DNA from: a bacterium D16-51
Lineage (GTDB): Bacteria; Bacillota; Clostridia; Lachnospirales; Lachnospiraceae
Length of the DNA: 47,690 bases
Assembly (NCBI GenBank): GCA_003612285.1
Contig: RAYE01000047.1
Location: 1-47,690, forward strand
Direction of reading: 5' to 3'
Of the stretch, positions 40,831 to 47,690 are shown one piece after another. A model generated the notes under the pieces. That model saw nothing but the letters and a program-made list of their open reading frames with translations, was not told where the DNA came from and searched no databases. Position 1 is the stretch's first letter; the number at the start of each line of letters is the position of its first letter. Both the position numbers and the translations under genes were made by a program.

Positions 40831-43592
40831 AAAGAAAAGCATTAAGTATTTTACTGGCTGCAGCATTGTCCTGCAGCATTATGGCAGGCACAAAGACTGC
40901 ACCGCAGGCGGCAGGGAAAACAGCAGAAAAAGCTGTAGCAGAAAGCCCTGCGCAGCATTTTGTTGAAATGACAGCAGAAGAATTAACTGCTGATATGGGG
41001 GCCGGCTGGAACCTTGGCAATACGATGGATGGGCATACCGGTTTTACGCCAAATGAAATCCAGTGGCAGAATGTAAAAACGACAAAAAAGCTAATCCGTT
41101 CTGTCCACGATTTAGGGTTTAATACAGTGCGTATCCCGGTTACCTGGGGGACAATGATTGACGATACAGATGGATATGCGATAAATGAAGCATGGATTAG
41201 CCGTGTACAAGATATTGTGGATTACTGTACCAGCCAGGATATGTATGCGATTATCAATATCCATCACGACGGGGCAGACCAGATGTCATGGCTTAATATT
41301 GGGACAGGGGATAAAAAGGCTCTGGAGGATAAGTTTGCAGGGGTATGGAAAAATATTTCTGAAAGATTCCGTAATTATGATGAGCATTTAATTTTCGAAT
41401 CTATGAACGAGGTACAGGCAGGCGGGATGACGGTGTTTGAGCAGAACCAGGTGATTATGGGATTAAACCAGATTTTTGTCAATACAGTACGTGCAACAGG
41501 TGGAAACAATGCAAAACGCTGGCTGATGGTACCGGGGAAGTTTAATTACATTGATTCTATCTGCAATGAGGCGAATGGTTTTAAAATACCGGAGGACACT
41601 GTAAAGAGGATTATTTTATCGGTACATGATTACACGCCGTGGAATTTTTGTGGGAGCGAGTCGGCTGCATCTGAATCAAATACAGTCTATTCCATAGAGC
41701 GGTTAGAAGCAAACGACAGGGAGTTGCTGCCGCTTTATGAAATGTATTCTTCAAAAGGGATTCCTGTTGTGGTAGGCGAATATGGATGCATTAATAAGGA
41801 CAATGTTACAGAACGTGCTTTTTATCTGGAGGGAATGAACCGTATATTCCGAAAATATAAATTGGTGGGAGTATATTGGGACCAGGGATGGTATGACCGC
41901 AGCATGAAGCCAGATTACAGTTTTTCAATTATTGACCGTGAAACAGGAAAACCAATTGAAAAAGAGGTAACAGATGCGATTATGAGGGGATATTTTGGAA
42001 CAAAAGAGGATTATACTACGCTTGAAAAAAATCCTGTAGTAGTGCCAATGAAGGATTTAAAAGTTTCAGAAACCTCTTTGGAAATGAAAGTGAAGGAAAG
42101 CAAGACGTTGGAAGCTTCCTTTGTCCCAGATGATACAAAGCTTTCAGAAGAAGAGAAAAAAGAGGCAAAATGCAATGATGTATTGCTTTGGAAAACAGAC
42201 CAGCCGGAAGTGGCAACTGTTGCCTATGGGAAGATACAGGCAAACGGGATTGGTACTGCAAAGATTACCGCATTTTCGCAAAGCGGCAGCGCATCTTGTG
42301 AAGTTACAGTTACAGTAACGGCAGAGCAGGCAGCTGTGCCATGTACAGATTTACAGCTTCCGACAGAAGAGTATTCCCTTTTAGAAGGGGAGGCAGTGTA
42401 TCTTTCACCGGTAATGGCACCGTCTAATACAACAGAAGGGCTTTATTTTAAATCTATGGATGAGTCAGTTGTTACCGTATCCCCAATTGGGAAGCTTGCA
42501 GCAACGGGCAAAGGGGAAACAACGGTAAAGGTGTGTACTACAGGCGGGAAGGAAAAAGAGGTTAAAGTGGCAGTTGCTGCTGCTTCCGTTGAAAAGCTGT
42601 TCCGTTTGTCGTTAAATGTCTATTATAACGACAGTACACATAAGTATTTTTCCAATGAAATCAGTAATAATGTAATTTCTGTAAATAAAAATGGGCAGTA
42701 TACACTTTCTTTTGACTGTAATTCTGATTTATCAGACGCTGCAAAAGCAGCAGGGGTATCTGATTTAAACAGGGTAACCGCAATATATATCAAGGATTAT
42801 GATGTAGCAACAGGAAAGGCGTCAAAAACGCCGCTTTCTGCCTGCCAAATCCGCTATGATAAAATAACGGCAGATGGGGCAGAGCTTACGCTGAAAAACA
42901 ATGACTATAAATCTGCATTAAAGGACTCTGGCATTTTTGATACGAACGACCCAATCAATGCATGGGATGGGAGTGCAATAGAAGAAATCAGCATGTCTAA
43001 CCATGCAATAAACTTTACTACAGCAGAGCCGCCAAAGAAGATTGAGGTTACTTTTACGCTGGACCATATGTGCTTTGAGGGGAGCGACCCAGAGCCTGTT
43101 TTGCCGCCGGAAAACCAGGAGCCGGAAGAGACACTGCCGCCTTCAGATACTGTAAAAAAGGGCGACAGCGTTACAAAAGGGAAGGGCATCTATAAAGTAA
43201 CTTCTGTAAAATCCAATACGGTACAGTATGTAAAGCCATCCGAAAAAGGGCTGAAAAATGTAGAAATACCGTCCGCAGTAAAAATAGGCGGGAAAAGCTA
43301 TAAAGTAACTGCGATTGCTGAAAATGCTTTAAAAAATAATAAAACTGTACAGAAGGCAGCGATTGGGAAAAATGTAAAAACAATTGGGAAAATGGCATTT
43401 TACGGTTGTAAAAACCTGACAAAAATTACGGTAAAAACATCAAACCTGACATTAAAGAACGTCGGAAAGCAGGCGTTTGCCAAAGGAAATAAAAAGATAA
43501 CCATAACCGTGCCAAAGAAAAAGCAGAAAGCATATCAGACTTTATTTAAAAAGCGCGGGATGGAAGCGGGCGGAAAAGTAGTGGGAAAATAG
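40827..43592 (+). CDS. Secreted multimodular GH5 beta-glucanase with BspA-like leucine-rich C-terminus
   Basis: 921 residues. The start is TTG, four bases inside the upstream gene, with GGAGG (40812-40816) before it. Signal peptide to about 29; GH5 barrel (about 45-390) with GAGWNLGNTMDGH, NIHHDGADQ, acid/base E195 (ESMNEVQAGG) and nucleophile E318 (VVVGEYGC). Two Big_2 modules (about 410-590), a module of unknown type (about 590-750, VYYNDSTHKYFSNEI), a Pro/Glu linker (PVLPPENQEPEETLPP) and an LRR_5/BspA-like domain (about 800-900, VTAIAENALKNNKTV, KMAFYGCKNLTKI) complete it. It is a close paralogue of the enzyme at 39289 but is released or wall-bound, not membrane-anchored. Confidence 0.9.
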   Translation: MKRKALSILLAAALSCSIMAGTKTAPQAAGKTAEKAVAESPAQHFVEMTAEELTADMGAGWNLGNTMDGHTGFTPNEIQWQNVKTTKKLIRSVHDLGFNTVRIPVTWGTMIDDTDGYAINEAWISRVQDIVDYCTSQDMYAIINIHHDGADQMSWLNIGTGDKKALEDKFAGVWKNISERFRNYDEHLIFESMNEVQAGGMTVFEQNQVIMGLNQIFVNTVRATGGNNAKRWLMVPGKFNYIDSICNEANGFKIPEDTVKRIILSVHDYTPWNFCGSESAASESNTVYSIERLEANDRELLPLYEMYSSKGIPVVVGEYGCINKDNVTERAFYLEGMNRIFRKYKLVGVYWDQGWYDRSMKPDYSFSIIDRETGKPIEKEVTDAIMRGYFGTKEDYTTLEKNPVVVPMKDLKVSETSLEMKVKESKTLEASFVPDDTKLSEEEKKEAKCNDVLLWKTDQPEVATVAYGKIQANGIGTAKITAFSQSGSASCEVTVTVTAEQAAVPCTDLQLPTEEYSLLEGEAVYLSPVMAPSNTTEGLYFKSMDESVVTVSPIGKLAATGKGETTVKVCTTGGKEKEVKVAVAAASVEKLFRLSLNVYYNDSTHKYFSNEISNNVISVNKNGQYTLSFDCNSDLSDAAKAAGVSDLNRVTAIYIKDYDVATGKASKTPLSACQIRYDKITADGAELTLKNNDYKSALKDSGIFDTNDPINAWDGSAIEEISMSNHAINFTTAEPPKKIEVTFTLDHMCFEGSDPEPVLPPENQEPEETLPPSDTVKKGDSVTKGKGIYKVTSVKSNTVQYVKPSEKGLKNVEIPSAVKIGGKSYKVTAIAENALKNNKTVQKAAIGKNVKTIGKMAFYGCKNLTKITVKTSNLTLKNVGKQAFAKGNKKITITVPKKKQKAYQTLFKKRGMEAGGKVVGK

Positions 43593-43633
43593 GGGATAGG
43601 CAGAGACTGTCGGAATATGGTGTTTGCTTTTTG

Positions 43634-43662
43634 TTGACGCAGCAGGCAAATTAGCCTACTGT
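43634..43662 (+). promoter_or_regulatory. Weak promoter before the family-5 binding protein
   Basis: TTGACG (43634-43639), 17-bp spacer, TACTGT (43657-43662). The -10 is poor, so the gene may depend on read-through from the GH5 genes, which end 103 bases upstream without an obvious terminator. Confidence 0.35.
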
Positions 43663-43695
43663 TAGTAATAGTAAAAAAGATGAAGAGGTGGGAAT

Positions 43696-45213
43696 GTGAA
43701 AAAACTATTATTAACAGAAGGGCTGCTTGCCTGTTTTTTTCTTGCGCTGCTGTTAGGCCTTTTTGGGAAATATCTGGGAAGGGAAAAGGAAGGGCAGGAG
43801 ACAAATGCAAGTGTTTCTGCAAAAGAGACAAGGGAAAAGGGAACAATCTGGATAGATGCAGGAAAAATGTCTGGGAGTTTTTCTCCTCTGCAGTACCAGT
43901 CGCAGGGAGAAAAAAATGTGCTGGCGATGTGTTTTATGAACCTGCTTTCCAGGGATGCAGATGGAGTACGAAGCAATAAAAAAGTTGGGCAGGAATGGGG
44001 CAGAAAGGACACAGAAGCTGCCCACATTTTGTCAGTGTATAATGAAAAGGAGAAGGTTACGTCTATTACGATCCAATTGAACCCAAAGTTAAAGACGGCG
44101 TCTGGAGCGGCTGTAGATGCCGATGATTTGCTTTTTAATTTTTATCTGCGCTGTGAATTGGCGGGCGTGGAAAAAGAAGCATTCCAGGGTATCTGCATTG
44201 TTGGGCAGGAGGAATATATCTATGGAAGCGCAGACCTTGAAAAAAGGAAAAAGGAAATCAATGAGATTTTGAAAAAACCTTCCAAAGAGCTTCAGAAACA
44301 GTTAAAAGAAGAGATTGTTAAGGCAGAACTGCAGGAAGAACTAGAGTGGGTAAGGAGCCTGTTTCAGGAAGAGGAATATCAATTTATCAGCAGCAAATAT
44401 AAGGAACCAAAAGATTTATTTGCCTATTATTATGCATACAAGACAAAATATTCTGCCAAAGGGAAAACAGAGCAGCAGGTTTTTGATGAGATTGTAAATC
44501 AATATAGCTGGCATTATGACTGGCTGACAAAAGTAACAAACGAAAGTTATACAAAAAGGGCACAAGAGCTGGCGCGTTCTGTCCTGCTGAAACAGGAAGG
44601 GAAAGATACCATGAAGCAGATTTCCGGGATACAGAAAAAGGATGGCAGGACGGTTGTTATCCAGGCAGTGGGGAAAGAGGACTGCGTGGATAAGCTGTGT
44701 GATTTTTGGGTTCTGCCACTGGATGGGTATGGGAACAGGGAGAGGTTTGATGGGAAACAAAATTTCGGGTTCTACAGGGGAGAGGAAAAGGAGATTCTGG
44801 AAAAGTCTTTTGGCAGATATTATGGGACAGGCGCATTTTATGTAAAAAAAATGGATGGGGAGCGGATTGTCCTGGAACGTAACAGCCATTATGCCGGACA
44901 AAAGGCTAAACTGAAAAAGATTGTCGTTCTGCGGAAAAACTATGAAAGGGAAAAGGATATCGTAGAGGATTTGCTGGTACAAAATGTAGATATTGTAATA
45001 ACAGAGGACAGTGAGGAATTAAGGCATCTGATAAAAAACCGTGCCACACATGCTTCGTACCTCATCCGAAAAAAAACAATAGAAACAAAGCAGACAGAAA
45101 ACTGCCTGCTCTATAGAACAAGTTATGTGAATGCACCAAGCATTCCACAAAGGCTGACAGAATATCAGTCTGTCTTTGGAACAATCCATACTTTAAAGGT
45201 AAATGTCCCTTAG
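43696..45213 (+). CDS. Orphan family-5 solute-binding-like protein, membrane-anchored
   Basis: 505 residues with a GTG start after GAGGTGGG. An N-terminal hydrophobic helix (LLLTEGLLACFFLALLLGLF) has no lipobox Cys in the expected place, so it is probably a membrane anchor. The family-5 (oligopeptide/cellobiose type) layout is visible: VLAMCFMNLLSRDADG, ITIQLNPKLKTASGAAVDADDLLFNF (in parts), GTGAFYVKKMDGERIVLERN and VDIVITED. A charged, coiled-coil-like insert covers about 180-300. No permease or ATPase is near. The link to the GH5 genes suggests cello- or beta-gluco-oligosaccharide capture or sensing, which is inference. The TAG stop lies in a palindrome. Confidence 0.68.
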   Translation: MKKLLLTEGLLACFFLALLLGLFGKYLGREKEGQETNASVSAKETREKGTIWIDAGKMSGSFSPLQYQSQGEKNVLAMCFMNLLSRDADGVRSNKKVGQEWGRKDTEAAHILSVYNEKEKVTSITIQLNPKLKTASGAAVDADDLLFNFYLRCELAGVEKEAFQGICIVGQEEYIYGSADLEKRKKEINEILKKPSKELQKQLKEEIVKAELQEELEWVRSLFQEEEYQFISSKYKEPKDLFAYYYAYKTKYSAKGKTEQQVFDEIVNQYSWHYDWLTKVTNESYTKRAQELARSVLLKQEGKDTMKQISGIQKKDGRTVVIQAVGKEDCVDKLCDFWVLPLDGYGNRERFDGKQNFGFYRGEEKEILEKSFGRYYGTGAFYVKKMDGERIVLERNSHYAGQKAKLKKIVVLRKNYEREKDIVEDLLVQNVDIVITEDSEELRHLIKNRATHASYLIRKKTIETKQTENCLLYRTSYVNAPSIPQRLTEYQSVFGTIHTLKVNVP

Positions 45214-45246
45214 AGGTGTTTAAAAGCAATTTTTAAACACGCTCTA
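45211..45246. repeat. CTAG-type palindrome carrying the stop codons of two convergent genes
   Basis: TAGAG plus GTGTTTAAAA (45211-45225), loop GCAAT, TTTTAAACAC (45231-45240), one bulged G and CTCTA (45242-45246). The TAG of the + gene (45211-45213) and the TAG of rfbB on the - strand (45244-45246) both lie in it. It is a variant of the repeat at 38386-38424 and probably a bidirectional terminator. Confidence 0.85.
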
Positions 45247-46263
45247 GCGGTTTCCGTACATTTTTTCATAATAGTTAGCATATTCACCGGAAATGATATT
45301 TTCCCACCAGGTTCGGTTTTCCAGATACCAGCGTATTGTTTTTTTGATTCCTTCCTCAAATGGGGTAGCTGGAAGCCAGCCAAGCTCATGATGGATTTTT
45401 GCCGGGTCAATGGCATAGCGGCGGTCATGCCCAGGCCGGTCTGTTACATAAGTAATCAGGGATTCAGGCTTGCCAAGTTCGGAAAGCACTGTTTTTACAA
45501 CCTCCAGGTTTGTCTTTTCATTGTGTCCGCCAATATTGTAGATTTCACCTTCTGTCCCTTTGCGGATAATCAAATCAATTGCAATGCAGTGGTCTTCTAC
45601 ATAAAGCCAGTCCCGTATATTTTCTCCTTTTCCATAGACGGGGAGGGGTTTGTCGTTTAGTGCATTTGCAATAATAAGGGGGATAAATTTTTCAGGGAAA
45701 TGATACGGCCCGTAATTGTTGGAACATCTGGAAATCGTACACGGAAGGCTGTAGGTTCTTGCATATGCCTGTACAAGTAAATCTGAGGATGCTTTGGAAG
45801 CGGAATATGGGCTGGAAGTATGGATTGGTGTTTCTTCGGTAAAGAACAAATCTTTCCTGTCCAGTGGCAAATCTCCATAGACTTCATCCGTTGATACCTG
45901 ATGGTAACGTTTAATGCCGTATTTGCGGCAGGCATCCAGCATAACGCCAGTGCCGATGACATTTGTACGCAAAAAGACTTCAGGGTCTGTGATGGAACGG
46001 TCCACATGGCTTTCAGCGGCAAAATTAACAACAATATCAGGTTTTTCCTCTTCAAATATTTTATAGATGGCTTCACGGTCTGCAATATCTGCCTGGAAGA
46101 ATTTAAAATTTGGCAGTTCCATAATTGGAGCCAATGTTTCCATGTTGCCTGCATATGTCAGCTTATCAATGCAGAGAATTGTATCTTCCTTATATTTTTT
46201 TGCCATATAGTGGCAGAAATTTCCGCCGATAAATCCGGCGCCGCCAGTTACGATAATATTCAT
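45244..46263 (-). CDS. rfbB: dTDP-glucose 4,6-dehydratase
   Basis: 339 residues. The NAD-binding motif MNIIVTGGAGFIGGNF opens the protein; the active site shows STDEVYG (T-D-E about 125-127) and Y153/K157 (SPYSASKASSD), and SRCSNNYGPYHFPEKFIP follows. It converts dTDP-glucose to dTDP-4-keto-6-deoxyglucose, the second step towards dTDP-rhamnose and other deoxysugars for cell-surface glycans. The ATG at 46263 follows AAAGGAGGG. It lies downstream of rfbA in the same direction with a 205-bp gap; rfbC and rfbD are not in the window. Confidence 0.96.
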   Translation of the reverse strand: MNIIVTGGAGFIGGNFCHYMAKKYKEDTILCIDKLTYAGNMETLAPIMELPNFKFFQADIADREAIYKIFEEEKPDIVVNFAAESHVDRSITDPEVFLRTNVIGTGVMLDACRKYGIKRYHQVSTDEVYGDLPLDRKDLFFTEETPIHTSSPYSASKASSDLLVQAYARTYSLPCTISRCSNNYGPYHFPEKFIPLIIANALNDKPLPVYGKGENIRDWLYVEDHCIAIDLIIRKGTEGEIYNIGGHNEKTNLEVVKTVLSELGKPESLITYVTDRPGHDRRYAIDPAKIHHELGWLPATPFEEGIKKTIRWYLENRTWWENIISGEYANYYEKMYGNR

Positions 46264-46380
46264 AAATGTCCCTCCTTTTCGATTTAGGAACTGCAGGAAA
46301 ATAAGCGATGCAGGATGCGGCAGTAATTTTCCCACAGTTTTTTATGTTATAAGAAACTTCGCTGGTTTTGCGTTCTTCTT

Positions 46381-46445
46381 AGGTGCGATGGCAGCCTTAC
46401 CTGGCGAGGTGTTTTTGAGCCTGGAAAGGCTTCGCACCTTTTTTA
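46381..46445 (+). repeat. Compact relative of the multi-hairpin element, between rfbA and rfbB
   Basis: Arms AGGTGCGA (46381-46388) and TCGCACCT (46432-46439, then TTTTT) enclose AGCCTGGAAAGGCT (46418-46431). Bases 46408-46428 match 31766-31786 with a single difference, and ctggaaaggct matches 31951-31961, as if the inner hairpins had been lost by recombination between the two cctggaaag copies. The T-run suits a + strand terminator, yet both flanking genes are on the - strand. Confidence 0.6.
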
Positions 46446-46468
46446 CTGTAAATGGTAAAATAATGTTT

Positions 46469-47347
46469 TTAATATAAAATTTTTCCTTCTGCCACTTGCT
46501 TTAAGTGTCTTCCATAAGCCGATTTTCCATATAGATTAGCAGAAATCATCAGCCGTTCTTTATTAATCCAGCCGTTTTTATATGCGATTTCTTCTACAGC
46601 AGATATTTTAATTCCCTGTCTGCTTTCAATGACGCGGACAAATTCTGTAGCATCTGCCAGTGCATCAATTGTGCCGGTATCCAGCCAGGCGTATCCACGG
46701 CCGAGTTTGACAACATTAAGGTTATCTTCTTCCAGGTACATACGGTTTAAATCAGTAATTTCTAATTCGCCCCGGGCAGACGGCCGTACTTTTTTTGCTT
46801 TCTGAACTACCTGGTTATCATAAAAATAAAGCCCGGTGACGCAATAATTCGATTTTGGGTGTTCCGGCTTCTCTTCGATGGAAACGGCTTTTCCATTTTC
46901 GTCAAATTCAACAATGCCAAACCGCTCCGGGTCTTCCACATAATAACCAAATATCGTTGCGCCGCTTGGTTTTGCAGCAGCAGCTTTTAGGTGGGCGGAT
47001 AATCCATTTCCATAAAAAATATTGTCTCCAAGAATCATTGCGCAGGAATCGCCGTCAATAAATTCTTCGCCTATCAAAAATGCCTGTGCCAGTCCATCCG
47101 GAGAAGGCTGTTCCTGATATTGCAGATGGATGCCGAAGTTGCTGCCATCTCCCAGAAGCCTTATGAAATCCGGTAAATCCGAGGGAGTGGAAATAACCAG
47201 TATATCCCGTATGCCAGCTAACATCAGGGTAGATAATGGATAGTAAATCATTGGCTTATCATATACAGGCAGGAGTTGTTTGGAAGTTACCATAGTCAGT
47301 GGATATAACCTTGTGCCAGAGCCGCCGGCAAGAATAATGCCTTTCAT
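46469..47347 (-). CDS. rfbA: Glucose-1-phosphate thymidylyltransferase
   Basis: 292 residues, the normal length. The nucleotide-binding motif [11 protein letters not shown], then [20 protein letters not shown] (in part), [31 protein letters not shown] and [10 protein letters not shown] are all diagnostic. It makes dTDP-glucose from glucose 1-phosphate and dTTP and is normally inhibited by dTDP-rhamnose. It is first in a - strand unit with rfbB. Its own promoter (TTGCCA, 18 bp, TATACT) lies just upstream. Confidence 0.97.
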   Translation of the reverse strand: MKGIILAGGSGTRLYPLTMVTSKQLLPVYDKPMIYYPLSTLMLAGIRDILVISTPSDLPDFIRLLGDGSNFGIHLQYQEQPSPDGLAQAFLIGEEFIDGDSCAMILGDNIFYGNGLSAHLKAAAAKPSGATIFGYYVEDPERFGIVEFDENGKAVSIEEKPEHPKSNYCVTGLYFYDNQVVQKAKKVRPSARGELEITDLNRMYLEEDNLNVVKLGRGYAWLDTGTIDALADATEFVRVIESRQGIKISAVEEIAYKNGWINKERLMISANLYGKSAYGRHLKQVAEGKILY

Positions 47348-47393
47348 ATATATTCCCCATTTCTGTTTTAATTAGTCTTTCAATAACAGCTAT

Positions 47394-47423
47394 AGTATAA
47401 CACAAGCTGGTATAGAATGGCAA
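47394..47423 (-). promoter_or_regulatory. Promoter of rfbA
   Basis: On the - strand: TTGCCA (47418-47423), 18-bp spacer, TATACT (47394-47399) with TG two bases before (TGTTATACT), an extended -10. The transcript would start about 40 nt before the ATG. Confidence 0.65.
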
Positions 47424-47690
47424 TATTACTAAGGCGGTTAAAATGCGTTGATACTATTCACGGCCAATAGTGTTATAAATCACAGAAACAAATAAAAAAT
47501 TATTTTCCCTTGTATATATTTTGAGTATTGTGTAGTATGAGAAAGCAACTATCTTCATATTTTCTGCAAAAAAGCGAAAGGGTTCTGTAAATTACAATCT
47601 GACAAAAATTTAGAAAGACATTGCTTTCCGCAGGACAATTTAGCTCTTTTAGAATTGCTTTGCTTTTTAAGCTTCCGGCAGATGCGCGCG
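47424..47690. other. Gene-free right margin
   Basis: AT-rich sequence with several possible TATA-like boxes but no open frame with a ribosome site on either strand, and no clear hairpin with a T-run. The last 20 bases turn GC-rich (ending gatgcgcgcg). Probably the upstream region of a gene beyond the window. Confidence 0.4.

Noticed and set aside
45388-46287. + strand frames of 90 and 128 codons across rfbB
   Set aside because: Both are complements of the conserved rfbB sequence, Cys/Phe/Ile-rich and without start signals.

Overview
The window looks like a chromosomal segment of a low-to-moderate GC anaerobic Firmicute, most likely a gut Lachnospiraceae (class Clostridia). The pointers are the housekeeping order rimP-nusA-rnpM-ylxQ-infB-rbfA-nrnA-truB-ribF, secreted starch- and beta-glucan-degrading enzymes carrying Big_2, FN3 and X25-like modules, purine-rich Shine-Dalgarno sites and some TTG starts. 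No species is claimed. I saw no tRNA, rRNA, CRISPR array, phage or complete insertion sequence.

Layout. 1-1.5 kb: a hairpin-rich margin, a CPBP-family membrane protease gene (- strand) and, upstream of it, a wrecked TetR-type repressor. 1.6-5.4 kb: a strong promoter, a leader of nearly 300 nt and a very large secreted protein with three tandem carbohydrate-binding-like repeats and no catalytic domain. 5.4-6.1 kb: a decayed reading frame, then rplS with a possible L19 leader. 6.1-11.2 kb: a Bce-type unit of response regulator, histidine kinase, ABC ATPase and large FtsX permease, with nested inverted repeats at the ABC promoter. 11.26-12.08 kb: a type II toxin-antitoxin pair between two copies of a 29-bp direct repeat. 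12.1-17.8 kb: a SPOR-domain amidase and a 1565-residue multimodular GH13 amylase/pullulanase whose promoter carries a LacI-family-like operator. 17.9-25.5 kb: the rimP-infB-truB-ribF operon behind an attenuator-like hairpin. 26.5-31.8 kb: alaS from a consensus promoter, a secreted FN3 protein and a Sel1-repeat protein.

31.76-32.0 kb holds a dense multi-hairpin element followed at once by a consensus promoter. This drives a four-gene signalling unit (32.2-37.7 kb): hybrid histidine kinase, orphan sugar-binding-type lipoprotein, OmpR-type regulator and a kinase with almost no extracytoplasmic part. 37.8-38.4 kb has a broken GNAT gene and a BFD-like [2Fe-2S] protein. 38.4-45.2 kb is a beta-glucan locus: an AraC regulator divergent from two overlapping GH5 genes, with direct repeats in 20-bp phase between them, then an orphan family-5 solute-binding-like protein. 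45.2-47.3 kb carries rfbA-rfbB for dTDP-sugar synthesis on the - strand.

The strongest candidates for something new are the signalling unit that pairs two kinases and a regulator with a binding protein but no transporter; the multi-hairpin element, which has a collapsed relative near 46.4 kb; and a CTAG-ended palindrome family that supplies stop codons to genes on either side. All functions are inferred from sequence patterns; no database search was run.
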